From assembly GCF_036884655.1 (NCBI RefSeq), contig NC_088357.1, forward strand, positions 46,800,001-46,864,000: 64,000 nucleotides of DNA. The letters run 5' to 3'. The notes below the pieces were generated by a model, which worked only from the letters and a program-made list of their open reading frames with translations, made no database searches and was not told the DNA's origin. The stretch is from Musa acuminata AAA Group. Taxonomy: Eukaryota > Streptophyta > Magnoliopsida > Zingiberales > Musaceae. Positions 1 through 10,954 of this stretch are shown piece after piece. Numbering within the stretch: the stretch's first letter is position 1; each line of letters opens with the position of its first letter. The position numbers were made by a program, and so were the translations under genes.

Positions 1-1683
1 ATCGTATATTCACTCCAATCCTCGAGTATGAGTCGCCATTTGAAAAATTATTTCATAAATCCCCGAACCTTCAAAAACTTAAAGTGTTTGGTTGTTTATG
101 TTATCCATGGTTACGTCCATATACCTCACATAAGATAACATCAAAATCTAAACCTTACGTTTTCATTGGATACTCCCTTGATCATAATGCCTTTTGATGC
201 TATGAACCCCAATCTCGAAAAGTCTTTACGTCCCGTCATGTTATTTTTATAGAGACTACATTTCCATTTCACAACCCTGAGTCTCCTACTGTGCCACCTA
301 CTCCATCACATATACATCACTGGAGTACACCATCAATCCCGTCAATCGAGTCTCCCATAATATCATCCTGTCATTCTCCTCAAGATTCACACTCTCTCAT
401 TCTCCCGGTGCAACAGCTCCTCACCCCCTCCATTGTGCCTCTCCTTTCTTCACTAGGTTCCCCTACACATAAGGCATTCCCTCGGAATCACATTCGCTAC
501 CTTTATCCTCTCTTGAGACCAATGACACCGAAGTCCCTTAGACTCTACCGCCCATACCTACAACACACCCTATAGCCCCTGGACATCCAATGATAACATG
601 ATCCAAAAGTGATGTCTTTAAACCACAACAAATTCTTGACCTACATACCATCACAACATCCTCGTCAGAGACCATTGAACCTACCACAATTACTCAAGCC
701 CAAAAATCTCTATCCTGGCGTAAAGCCATGTGTGAAGAATATGATGCACTCCTTCATAATTCTACATGGACCCTTGTACCCTCTCATCCCACATAAAACA
801 TCATCGGGTGTAAGTGCGTCTTTCGAATTAAGCGGAACCTAGATGGATCCGTAGCTAGATATAAAGCACGTCCAGTGGCCAAAGGGTTTCTCATCAATGA
901 CCTGATGTTGACTTCACAGAGACATTCAGCCTTATTGTTAAACCCACAATAATCCGACTTATTCTAAGTTTGGCCATCTCACAAGGCTGGTATTTACGTC
1001 AACTCGACATTAACAATGCCTTTCTACAGGGGACCATAACTGATGATATCTTCATGCAGCAGCCTCTTGGCTTCATCCACCCTTAATATCCAAAGCATGT
1101 TTGTAAACTACAAAAAGCTATTTATGGTCTTCGTCGGGCTCCAAGAGCTTGGTACACCGAATTTAGCTCGTTTTTGGCATCAGTTGACTTCATCAACTCT
1201 AAATCACAGGCAACAATCCTATGGAAATCAAGGCATTCCTCAAGCATTTAGCAAATTGATTCTCTCTTAACGATCTAGGACCCTTGAGCTATTTTTTGGG
1301 AGTGGAAGCAACATACACATCTACCGGGCTCTTCCTATCACAACGAAAGTATATTCGAGATCTATTATCTAAAACGAATATGCAAGATGCAAAGGCAGTT
1401 ACAACACCTTTGTCTACTAGCGAGTCGCTCAAACTTTATGATGGAAGCCCTGTTACAGACCCAACTCAATACCATCAAGTCCTTGGCTCCTTACAGTACT
1501 TATCTCTCACCCGTCCAGATATTCATTTGTGGTCAATAAACTATCCCAGTTCATGCATCGACCATCTATTATACATTGGTCTGTAGTCAAACGAATCTTG
1601 CGGTATCTTCACGGGACTATCAATCATTGTCTCTTTGTCCATAAACACTCCCCTCTTAATCTCCATGCCTTTGCCGATGCTGA

Positions 1684-2184
1684 TTGGCAGAGAATTTTGA
1701 TGATAGAATCTCCACGTTAGGGTATGTGGTCTTTCTTGGGTCTAATTCAATCAGTTGGAGTTCTAAGAAACAAAAGACAGTGGCCCGGTCTACAACTGAA
1801 GCTGAATATCGTGCTATTGCTACCGCTGTTGCTGAACTCAATTGGGTTACAAATCTCCTCAAGGAATTCAAAGTCAGCTTTACCCAAACTCCTATAATAT
1901 ATTGTGACAATGTTGGAGGTACCTACTTATGTGTCAATCCAGTGTTTCACTCACGCATGAAACACATTGCCATCGGCTTTCACTTCGCGCGAGATCAAGT
2001 TGTCAGACATCAACTTTGTGTCTCTCGTGTTCATACAGCTGATCAACTAGCAGACTCACTTACGAAGCCTCTAGCCCGCAAACTATTTTTGTTGCATCGG
2101 TCCAAGATCGATATCCTTGAAAGGAGCTCGATCTTGCGGGGGCATATTTTCTCTGATAACAGAGAGATTTCCTCAACTGCATAG
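1684..2184 (+). pseudogene. RNase H domain remnant of copia C1
   Basis: This open stretch encodes the C-terminal RNase H of the copia polyprotein: a STLGYVVFLGSNSISW block, then SSKKQKTVARSTTEAEYRA, the IYCDN motif and LADSLTKPLARKLF near the end. The polyprotein upstream is broken, so it could only be translated as a fragment. From about 1720 on, it resembles the Y-type elements C3 and C4 much more closely than the sequence before 1700 does. This supports a recombination breakpoint here (see findings). Confidence 0.8.
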
Positions 2185-2316
2185 TAGATGAGATTTCCTC
2201 AACTGTATTAGGTAATCTCTCTGCTCAGTTAAAGAAATCTTATCTTTCATCATGTATAAATAGACTTCATATGATACTAATTGAAGTGTGCTTTTTTTCA
2301 TTCTCTCAATTCTTCA
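2145..2316 (+). repeat. 3' LTR of copia C1 (Y type)
   Basis: It follows a purine-rich tract GCGGGGGCA at about 2136-2144. It contains the LTR core promoter TATAAATAG and ends TTCTTCA, as does the 5' LTR of C3 just before its primer-binding site. It then runs straight into the F-box A upstream region. The exact start is uncertain by about 10 bases. Confidence 0.75.
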
Positions 2317-2738
2317 CAGATACGGCATCCCACGAAGGCGGTGTGTGAGCAAGGGCAGAGGCTTTGAATGTTAGATGGCTGGCAAGATAGCTGGGGATCA
2401 GAGGTCATAGGAGCGGTGCCTATAAAGCCTTTTCCAAGACGTGGATGAGTAACAAATTAATGATTTTATGATTTGTACCGGAATATGTCTTTTACTTTAA
2501 AGATATTTTTATAGCATAAATAATTCAAAGCTACTCTGTGATATTATATAGTATAATAAATATAAAATATATATATATATACATTACATTAAAAATTTAT
2601 CTCAAGCCTAAATTACCCACACAAAGTGGCATCCTTCGCTTACAACAAAAGTCCGCACTGTCATCAGTCGTCTCCGATAAGGATACCTTGTCCTACTCGG
2701 ACTCGTTTTCCCAGTTGTGTTCGTCATCGGAACCTTCT
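2317..2738. other. Upstream region of F-box A
   Basis: No gene is seen. The sequence, starting near CGGCATCCCACGAAGG and including an AT microsatellite at about 2566-2583, recurs upstream of every F-box copy (9261, 41309, 45933, 52352, 60672). It is therefore the native F-box promoter region, cut on its left by the copia insertion. Confidence 0.75.
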
Positions 2739-2746
2739 CTATATAA
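2739..2746 (+). promoter_or_regulatory. Putative TATA box of F-box A
   Basis: CTATATAA lies 102 bases before the first downstream ATG (2848). The same element at the same spacing precedes all five F-box copies. It implies transcription starts near 2770, so the longer open frame upstream is probably not translated. Confidence 0.55.
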
Positions 2747-2847
2747 CTCATCAACGTTGGTCCTCCGCCACCTTCAACAACTCCTCTGCCATTGCGATCG
2801 ACATCTCTGTCCTTGCTTTGGTTCCTCTTTGCCACCAAAGGCAGCAG

Positions 2848-4035
2848 ATGAAGAGAAGAAGAACACAAGGAGCAGAGGCGGAGACCACCATGGACAGGCC
2901 TGACTGGACATCGCTCCCGCTGGATGTCCTCACGAAGATTGTCGAAAAGCTTCCCGTCCCTCACCGTGTCTGCTTTCGTGCCACATGCAAGGATTGGTGT
3001 TCCGCACTCCTACCCGTTGTCATCCCGTCCCCGTGGCTCCTCTCAGTCGGCAAGAACAGCGATACCTGCAACTTCTTGTCTCTCCCCACCAGACGCTCCT
3101 TCACCTACTCCCTTCTCCCTGAGCTCCACGGCGTGCGGTATGTGGGCTCTCAAGCTGGTTGGCTAGCAGTCTTCAATAAAAACCTGGATGTCAGCCTCAT
3201 AAATCCTCTAACAGCGGCTCGAATCTGCCTCCCCTCCTTCCTCACCCTACCCAATTTTGAGCTCGTCGGCGGCAGCTGTGTCCTTCCTCATCTCAACCGA
3301 ATCTCCCGTTTTTCTGTTACGAAAGTTATCTTCTCCGCAAATCCAACTACCCATAATTACATCGCGGTGAGTCTCTATGGCACTCCCCAAATTGAAATCG
3401 CCTACGCAAAAGCAGGCGGAGACAAGTGGAATCTTCTTCAGACGACATCGACTCAGAATCGTTCGTACGAGGATATCATGTACCACAATGGGAAATTCTA
3501 CTGCATAACAGTTGAAGCCGAAGTCTTCGCTTTTGACCTCAGTGGAGTTTCTCCCACCGTGACGGTGGTCGCCGAGAGCACGTCACTCTGTTTGACATAT
3601 TTCGGCTATCACATTCCTTGGTACGGTGTCATACACATTTACGGCAAATACTTGGCGTGCTCGAGCACCGGGGAGCTGTTCCTGATTTTTAGGCGCGGAG
3701 TTCTCTCATATGAATCGCTGGGATGGAACGGTATCATGGTTTGGAGGCACAATCCTCAGCGTCAGCCATGTTGGGAAGCTGTGAAGAACTTGGGGAATAA
3801 GTCCTTGTTGATCGGTATCAACAACGCTACATCGATTTCTACCGAGAATTTTCTAGATGCACGACGAGATTGCGTCTACTTTACGGAGGCGGTCAGATTC
3901 ATAGTCGATGACCGGCCCGAATTCATTCTTAGCATTGGAGTGTTTGATGTGGAACGGAGAAAGTGGGCGCGGGCAAACTCAGATTTACAACCACACTTGC
4001 TGCCACCCATCTGGTTCACTCCCTCCATGCTGTGA
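2848..4035 (+). CDS. F-box/DUF295 protein, copy A
   Basis: Intronless gene of 395 codons. An N-terminal F-box begins at DWTSLPLDVLTKIVEKLP and is followed by CFRATCKDWCSALLP. The rest matches the DUF295 (KIB1-4 type) beta-propeller layout, with GSQAGWLAVFN, a LINPLTAARICLPSF block and the C-terminal PPIWFTPSML. Such proteins are thought to be substrate receptors of SCF (Skp1-Cullin-F-box) ubiquitin ligases; the substrate is unknown. The first ATG after the TATA box is 2848. The ATG at 2890 has a much stronger context (ACCACCATGG) and would give 381 residues, so either may be used. Copy A differs from the others at VEKLP, HRVCF and VRFIVDD and lacks one codon of the EALVRT block, a trait shared with copy D. 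Confidence 0.85.
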   Translation: MKRRRTQGAEAETTMDRPDWTSLPLDVLTKIVEKLPVPHRVCFRATCKDWCSALLPVVIPSPWLLSVGKNSDTCNFLSLPTRRSFTYSLLPELHGVRYVGSQAGWLAVFNKNLDVSLINPLTAARICLPSFLTLPNFELVGGSCVLPHLNRISRFSVTKVIFSANPTTHNYIAVSLYGTPQIEIAYAKAGGDKWNLLQTTSTQNRSYEDIMYHNGKFYCITVEAEVFAFDLSGVSPTVTVVAESTSLCLTYFGYHIPWYGVIHIYGKYLACSSTGELFLIFRRGVLSYESLGWNGIMVWRHNPQRQPCWEAVKNLGNKSLLIGINNATSISTENFLDARRDCVYFTEAVRFIVDDRPEFILSIGVFDVERRKWARANSDLQPHLLPPIWFTPSML

Positions 4036-4644
4036 ACCAAGAAACGAGTAGTTCTTGCTCTTATTTGACTTACAACTCCTACTACTACATATAGAGATGA
4101 TAGATACATTACAGGCCACAGTAACTATATCAACTTGTGCTTTGATATTGTGTACAAGAAAATGTTTTGCTTGATTTATGAAGTTGCACATCTGTTTTGC
4201 AAGTTTGATATGACCATAGAAGATGAAAGCAAGTTTTCCTTCAAGAGGAAACAACATAAAGAAACATGTAGATGCCTTTTGCTCTTATATGAAATTTTAA
4301 TTTAGAGTGATCTCTTTATGGCCTTATCAGTCATCCTTAGTTGTGGGTATTACTAGAATTAGTGATTGATTTGAGATCCTGTACCTGCAGGTGCTATTTG
4401 ATGAGGTTACTGCAGTGAATTAAATATGAAAGAATTACATCATCAAATTAGAAATAAAGAAAAATAGTTACTTAATACCACACATTGCTGAAAACAGATC
4501 TTACTTGGAAAAAGATAGTGACTTGTGAAAAAATCATTGGGCCTCAACAAAATTTTTGAGTGTGAATGATATTATGCAATTTGGTGAAAAAATAAAGGAC
4601 CCAAAATCTTGAGAACAATGCAGGAGAAGAATTGAATTTATTGA
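4036..4644. other. 3' flank of F-box A
   Basis: This non-coding flank is conserved after all F-box copies and probably includes the 3' UTR. It ends where the copia C2 5' LTR was inserted, at a GAATTTATCGAT-like site that is intact after copies B, D and E. Confidence 0.7.
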
Positions 4645-4742
4645 TAGTTGAAGAGATGTAAATTCTCTCTTCTAACATGTATAAATAGGGCGTATTGTAT
4701 TCAACTCAATGCATTCTTCTTCTTTGTATTTTATTTCTATCA
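4645..4742 (+). repeat. 5' LTR of C2 (X type, truncated)
   Basis: It contains TATAAATAGGG and ends CA directly before TGGTATCAGAG. C5 keeps a few more bases (ATTGAGGAAAATTCTC), so the C2 copy has lost part of its start. The left edge is approximate. Confidence 0.65.
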
Positions 4743-4753
4743 TGGTATCAGAG
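4743..4753 (+). other. Primer-binding site of C2
   Basis: TGGTATCAGAG is complementary to the 3' end of initiator methionine tRNA, the usual primer of plant copia elements. Confidence 0.75.
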
Positions 4754-5082
4754 TCATTCCGGTCTTAGGAAGGCTGTACTCTCCCTTCTGTAGCCTGTTC
4801 TCGTCAGAGCTAGGCATGTGTTCGGCACCTGACCTCTGACGATTCCCATCACCATGAACATAGTTGCCATATCTTTCTGTCGCTACATCTTATCGCCAAA
4901 CACCTATGCTGCACTGCAATAGCCCCCTAGGCGTGACCTCTACCTCCGGCGACTGAAGCGATATTGATCCTACTGCAAGTGATCAGTACAGGTGGCATCA
5001 GCAGTTTTTTTTTACCCATCTTTTTTTTTTTTTACCTATCTAATTGTTACAGACTTCCACTTTTTCTACTTTGCTCCTATAT

Positions 5083-8000
5083 ATGTCTAACATGTCTTCA
5101 TCTAACATTCCAATTACTATTCCCATAGGAAACCATAGTACCTTTTCCTCTATAGGCCTTATTTCTATCAATGCTGTCACTCTCATTCCCTTCAAATTAT
5201 CCAATGGTGGCAACTATGCATCATAGCGTACTCAATTCTCTAATATACTATTTGGCTATGATCTTTTAGGATTTGTCGATGGTTCTCTTCGTTGTCCGCC
5301 GGCGATGCTCAACATCCCAGGCATATCCAGTCCAATACCAAATTCGGACCATAAACTATGGTTACGCCAGGATTGTCTCATCCTTCAAGCAATTCAAGCC
5401 TCGGTCGTTAGTTCCCTTGCCCTACTCATTTCTTCATGTGACACTACTGTCGAAGCTTGGTGCAAGTTGCAAACCACCCTGGCCAATCGTTCCCATACTC
5501 GCATGCTTAGTCTTCTATCCAATCTCATGAAGATAAAACAAGAGGGAAGTACTGTTGTTGATTATCTACACAACATAAAGATTATCATCGATAACTTGGC
5601 CTTGATAGGTCATTCCCTCAGTGATGAAGAAGTTGCTGTCCATATCCTAAATGGCCTAGGAGACGAGTACAAGGAATTGGCAACAGCAATACGGGCACGT
5701 GATTCACTAGTATTATTTGAAGAACTCTATGACAAGTTGACTGACTATGAGATATATCTCACGCATAAGGACAGGTTGCCAAAACCATCCATTATAGCTC
5801 AAGTCAGTTAAAAACCTAAGAAGAAGAGCAACCGGTACAACAAGAGCTCCAAACAAACCTCCCCTCCTCAACAAAGAGTCGTCTGCCAACTATGTGACAA
5901 AGTTGGTCACTTTGCAAAAGTCTATAGAACTCGATCCAGACTTCCTCCTCCATCGCATTGGCCTCATGCAAATCTTATAGCTACTTCGACTACTGGTGAT
6001 GAAAATTGGATTGTGGACTCTGGCGCATCTCATCACATCACGTCTGATTTACAAAACTTATCCATCCATAACGACTATGGCGAAACTGAAGACATCATCA
6101 TCGGTGACGATAACAGACTCCCCATTACTCATACTGGTTCCACAATGCTTAATTCATATAGTACTTCGTTTATGCTAGATGATGTTTTGTGTGCAGCCCA
6201 AATCAAACGAAACCTCATTTCTGTTTCCCAATTCTACAAATAGAATTATACCTCAATTGAATTCTTTCATAATTCCTTTCTTCTCAAGGATTTAAGCACG
6301 GGGACATCCTTGGTCCGAGGCCAGAGTAAAGACAACATTTACGAGTGGCTGTCGGTTCCACAAATCACCCAACCCACTGCCCATTCTTCAATCGCAGCTC
6401 CAATTGATGTGTGGCATTGTCGTCTTGGTCATCCCTCAACTCTTATTCAGCAAAAACTGATTTTCCGTTATTCTCTTCCTACGCTTAAATCCAATAACAT
6501 CATAACTCATTGTGATGCTTATTTAAGTAATAAAATTCATAGACTTCCCTTTGGAAAATCCTCCATATCCTGCTCTAAACCCCTTGAAGTTATTTACACT
6601 GATGTTTGGGGCCCCGATCCAATCACTTCCTTTGACAAATTTAGATTTTATATTATTTTCGTAGACTATTTCACCAAATACACATGCTTATACCCTCTTC
6701 ATCATAAATCTGAAGTTTCAACGGTCTTTACTAACTTTCGAAGATTGGTCGAGAACTTCTTTCAATCTAAAATTAAGACTATTTACTCTGATGGTGGCGA
6801 CGAATATCAAGCCCTCACATCCTGCCTATCTGCTTGTGGGATATAACACCTCAAGTCACCTCCACACACTCCTCAACTCGTCGGCTCTGCTGAACACAAA
6901 CATCGACATATAGTTAAAACTGGTCTCACACTCCTACACCAAGCCTCTATACCACCAACTTTTTGGACTGTAGCATTTCAAGCTGCCGTCTACCTCATTA
7001 ATCGTATATTCACTCCAATCCTCGAGTATGAGTCGCCATTTGAAAAATTATTTCATAAATCCCCGAACCTTCAAAAACTTAAAGTGTTTGGTTGTTTATG
7101 TTATCCATGGTTACGTCCATATACCTCACATAAGATAACATCAAAATCTAAACCTTACGTTTTCATTGGATACTCCCTTGATCATAATGCCTTTTGATGC
7201 TATGAACCCCAATCACGAAAAGTCTTTACGTCCCGTCATGTTATTTTTATAGAGACTACATTTCTATTTCACAACCCTGAGTCTCTTACTGTGCCACCTA
7301 CTCCATCACATATACATCACTGGAGTACACCATCAATCCCGTCAATCGAGTCTCCCATAATATCATCCAGTCATTCTCCTCAAGATTCACACTCTCTCAT
7401 TCTCCCGGTGCAACAGCTCCTCACCCCCTCCATTGTGCCTCTCCTTTCTTCACTAGGTTCTCCTACCACAGAAGGCATTCCCTTGGAATCACATTCGCTA
7501 CCTTTATCCTCTCTTGAGACCAATGACACCGAAGTCCCTTAGACTCTACCGCCCATACCTACAACACACCCTATAGCCCCTGGACATCCAATGATAACAT
7601 GATCCAAAAGTGGTGTCTTTAAACCACAACAAATTCTTGACCTACATACCATCACAACATTCTCGTCAGAGACCATTGAACCTACCACAATTACTCAAGC
7701 CCAAAAATCTCTATACTGACGTAAAGCCATGTGTGAAGAATATGATGCACTCCTTCATAATTCTACATGGACCCTTGTACCCTCTCATCCCATATAAAAC
7801 ATCATCGGGTGTAAGTGCGTCTTTCAAATTAAGCGGAACCTAGATGGATCCGTAGCTAGATATAAAGCACGTCTAGTGGCCAAAGGGTTTCTCATCAATG
7901 ACCTGATGTTGACTTCACAGAGACATTCAGCCTTATTGTTAAACCCACAATAATCTGACTTATTCTAAGTTTGGCCATCTCACAAGGCTGGTATTTACGT

Positions 8001-9128
8001 CAACTCGACATTAACAATGCCTTTCTACAGGGGACCATAACTGATGATATCTTCATGCAGCAGCCTCTTGGCTTCATCCACCCTTAATATCCAAAGCATG
8101 TTTGTAAACTACAAAAAGCTATTTATGGTCTTCGTCGGGCTCCAAGAGCTTGGTACACCGAATTTAGCTCGTTTTTGGCATCAGTTGACTTCATCAACTC
8201 TAAATCACAGGCAACAATCCTATGGAAATCAAGGCATTCCTCAAGCATTTAGCAAATTGATTCTCTCTTAACGATCTAGGACCCTTGAGCTATTTTTTGG
8301 GAGTGGAAGCAACATACACATCTACCGGGCTCTTCCTATCACAACGAAAGTATATTCGAGATCTATTATCTAAAACGAATATGCAAGATGCAAAGACAGT
8401 TACAACACCTCTGTCTACTAGCGAGTCGCTCAAACTTTGTGATGGAAGCCCTGTTACAGACCCAACTCAATACCATCAAGTCCTTGGCTCCTTACAGTAC
8501 TTATCTCTCACCCGTCTAGATATTCATTTGTGGTCAATAAACTATCCCAGTTCATGCATCGACCATCTATTATACATTGGTCTGTAGTCAAACGAATCTT
8601 GCGGTATCTTCGCGGGACTATCAATCATTGTCTCTTTGTCCATAAACACTCCCCTCTTAATCTCCATGCCTTTGCCGATGCTGATTGGGAGAGAATTTTG
8701 ATGATAGAACCTCCACGTTAGGGTATGTGGTCTTTCTTGGGTCTAATTCAATCAGTTGGAGTTCTAAGAAACAAAAGACAGTGGCCCAGTCTACAACTAA
8801 AGCTGAATATCATGCTATTGCTACCGCAGTTGCTGAATTCAATTGGGTTACAAATCTCCTCAAGGAATTCAAAGTCAGCTCTACCCAAACTCCTACAATA
8901 TATTGTGACAATGTTGGAGCTACCTATTTATGTGTCAATCCAGTGTTCCACTCACGCATGAAACACATTGCCACCGGCTTTCACTTCGTGCGAGATCAAG
9001 TTGTCAGACATCAACTTTGTGTCTCTCATGTTCATACAGCTGATCAACTAGCAGACTCACTCACGAAGCCTCTAGCCCTGCGGGGGCAGATTTTCTCTGA
9101 TAACAGAGAGATTTCCTCAACTGCATAG
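5083..9128 (+). pseudogene. gag-pol of copia C2, broken by stops
   Basis: The gag starts at ATG 5083. From there to about 7195 one reading frame holds gag, a zinc knuckle (CQLCDKVGHFAKV, last Cys changed to Tyr), the protease motif WIVDSGASHH (about 6007-6036), the integrase VWHCRLGHPS block and the integrase core (IYTDVWGPDPITSFDKF). It is interrupted only by point stops: TAG 5224, TAA 5809, TAG 6241, TAA 6844 and a TGA near 7195. The RT that follows has several frame changes and lacks the YVDD region. RNase H is open at 8685-9128, with a deletion shortly before the polypurine tract. Not functional. Confidence 0.85.
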
Positions 9129-9260
9129 TAGATGAGATTTCCTCAATTGTATTAGGCAATCTCTCTGCTCAGTTGAAGAAATCTTATCTTTCATCATGTA
9201 TAAATAGACTTCATATAATACTAATTGAAGTGTGCTTTTTTTCATTCTCTCAATTCTTCA
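9089..9260 (+). repeat. 3' LTR of C2 (Y type)
   Basis: It follows GCGGGGGCA, contains TATAAATAG and ends CAATTCTTCA. It is almost identical to the LTR at 2145-2316. Confidence 0.75.
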
Positions 9261-9654
9261 CAGATACGGCATCCCACGAAGGCGATGTGTGAGCAAGGGC
9301 AGAGGCTTTGAATGTTAGATGGCTGGCAAGGTAGCTGGGGATCAGAGGTCGTAGGAGCGGTGCCTATAAAGCCTTTTCCAAGACGTGGATGAGTAACAAA
9401 TTAATGACTTTATGATTTGTACCGGAATATGTCTTTTACTTTAAAGATATTTTTATAGCATAAATAATTCAAAGCTACTCTGTGATATTATATAGTATAA
9501 TAAATATAAAATATATATATATATATATTACATTAAAAATTTATCTCAAGCGTAAATTACAACAAAGTCCGCACTGTCATCAGTCGTCTCCGATTCGGAG
9601 ACCTTGTCCTACTCGGACTCGTTTTCCCAGTTGTGTTCGTCATCGGAACCTTCT
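9261..9654. other. Upstream region of F-box B
   Basis: It is collinear with 2317-2738, including a TA microsatellite at about 9513-9527. A short stretch before the TATA box (GTGGCATCCTTCGC in copy A) is missing. No gene is seen. Confidence 0.7.
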
Positions 9655-9662
9655 CTATATAA
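9655..9662 (+). promoter_or_regulatory. Putative TATA box of F-box B
   Basis: CTATATAA lies 102 bases before ATG 9764, as in the other copies. Confidence 0.55.
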
Positions 9663-9763
9663 CTCATCAACGTTGGTCCTCCGCCACCTTCAACAACTCC
9701 TCTGCCATTGCGTTCGACATCTCTGTCCTTGCTTTGGTTCCTCTTTGCCACCAAAGGCAGCAG

Positions 9764-10954
9764 ATGAAGAGAAGAAGAACACAAGGAGCAGAGGCGGAGA
9801 CCACCATGGACAGCCCTGACTGGACATCGCTCCCGCTGGATGTCCTCACGAAGATTGGCGAAAAGCTTCCCGTCCCTCACCGTGCCTGCTTTCGTGCCAC
9901 ATGCAAGGATTGGTGTTCCGCACTCCTACCCGTTGTCATCCCGTCCCCGTGGCTCTTCTTAGTCGGCAAGAACAGCGATACCTGCAACTTCTTGTCTCTC
10001 CCCACCAGACGCTCCTTCACCTACTCCCTTCTCCCTGAGCGCCACGGCGTGCGGTATGTGGGCTCTCAAGCTGGTTGGCTAGCAGTCTACAATGAAAACC
10101 TGGATGTCAGCCTCATAAATCCTCTAACAGCGGCTCGAATCTGCCTCCCCTCCTTCCTCACCCTACCCAATTTTGAGCTCGTCGGCGGCAGCTGTGTCCT
10201 TCCTCATCTCCACCGAATCTCCCGTTTTTTTGTTTCGAAAGTTATCTTCTCCGCAAATCCAACTACCCATAATTACATCGCGGTGAGTCTCTATGGCACT
10301 CCCCAAATTGAAATCGCCTACGCAAAAGCAGGCGGAGACAAGTGGAATCTTCTTCAGACGACATCGACTCAGAATCGTTCATACGAGGATATCATGTACC
10401 ACAATGGGAAATTCTACTGCATAACAGTTGAAGCCGAAGTCTTCGCTTTTGACCTCAGTGGAGTTTCTCCCACCGTGACGGTGGTCGCGGAGAGAACGTC
10501 ACTCGGTTTGACATATTTCGACTATCACATTCCTTGCTTCGGTGTCATACAAATTTACGGCAAATACTTGGCGTGCTCGAGCACCGGGGAGCTGTTCCTG
10601 ATTTTTAGGCGCGAAGTTCTCTGTCATGAATCGCTGGGATGGAAGGGTATCATGGTTTGGAGGTACAATCCTCAGCGTCAGCCATGTTGGGAAGCTGTGA
10701 AGAACTTGGGGAACAAGTCCTTGTTGATCGGTATCAACAACGCTATATCGATTTCTACCGAGAATTTTCGAGGTGCACGACGAGATTGCGTCTACTTTAC
10801 GGAGGCGCTGGTCAGAACCATAGTCGATGACCGGCCCGAATTCATTCTTAGCATTGGAGTGTTTGATGTGGAACGGGGAAAGTGGGCGCGGGCAAACTCT
10901 CAGTTAGAATCACACTCGCAGCCACCCATCTGGTTCACTCCCTCCATGCTGTGA
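9764..10954 (+). CDS. F-box/DUF295 protein, copy B
   Basis: Intronless, 396 codons from ATG 9764; the strong-context ATG at 9806 gives a 14-residue shorter product. The F-box (DWTSLPLDVLTKIGEKLP, PHRACF) is followed by the DUF295 propeller and the conserved PPIWFTPSML end. Copy-specific residues include PERHGVRY, AVYNENLD, HLHRISRFFVSK and IPCFGVIQIYGKY. It belongs to the A/B/D subtype at the YGVIHIYGKY segment but keeps the full EALVRT codons of C and E. A predicted SCF substrate receptor with unknown target. The open frame continues upstream to 9482, but that part covers the TA repeat and TATA box and is unlikely to be coding. Confidence 0.87.
   Translation: MKRRRTQGAEAETTMDSPDWTSLPLDVLTKIGEKLPVPHRACFRATCKDWCSALLPVVIPSPWLFLVGKNSDTCNFLSLPTRRSFTYSLLPERHGVRYVGSQAGWLAVYNENLDVSLINPLTAARICLPSFLTLPNFELVGGSCVLPHLHRISRFFVSKVIFSANPTTHNYIAVSLYGTPQIEIAYAKAGGDKWNLLQTTSTQNRSYEDIMYHNGKFYCITVEAEVFAFDLSGVSPTVTVVAERTSLGLTYFDYHIPCFGVIQIYGKYLACSSTGELFLIFRREVLCHESLGWKGIMVWRYNPQRQPCWEAVKNLGNKSLLIGINNAISISTENFRGARRDCVYFTEALVRTIVDDRPEFILSIGVFDVERGKWARANSQLESHSQPPIWFTPSML

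Larger units (their letters stand above)
1..2316 (+). mobile_element. Ty1/copia element C1, 3' part only, degenerate
   Basis: The window opens inside the integrase of a copia retrotransposon. The order is integrase C-terminus (about 1-280), a proline/serine-rich linker, reverse transcriptase (about 700-1550), RNase H (about 1600-2184) and the 3' LTR. The RT keeps a [10 protein letters not shown] block. The stretch that should hold the YVDD active site is missing near 1205-1290, where the text jumps straight to the DLGPLSYFLG block. Several stops and frame changes make it non-functional. It is nearly identical to 7003-9260, so it belongs to a tandem duplicate of C2. The gag/integrase/RT sequence style is that of the Ale/Retrofit type (tentative). 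It abuts the upstream region of F-box A. Confidence 0.9.
4645..9260 (+). mobile_element. Ty1/copia element C2, complete but degenerate and chimeric
   Basis: The order is 5' LTR (about 4645-4742), primer-binding site, leader with T-rich runs, gag, zinc knuckle, protease, integrase, RT, RNase H and 3' LTR (9089-9260). The 5' LTR (X type) shares little with the 3' LTR (Y type) beyond the TATAAATAG core. An ordinary copia element should have near-identical LTRs. C5 at 48196 has the same X 5' end. The element joins the 3' flank of F-box A to the upstream region of F-box B. Confidence 0.88.

Noticed and set aside
2608..2964. Long minus-strand frames opposite the F-box start in every copy
   Set aside because: They are antisense shadows of the F-box 5' region with no promoter, no domain and no conservation beyond that of the gene.
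9482..9763. N-terminal extension of the F-box frame (MILYSIIN...) in copies B and E, and MASFAYNK in A
   Set aside because: The extension would translate the TA microsatellite and TATA box, is interrupted in C and D, and lies upstream of the likely transcription start.
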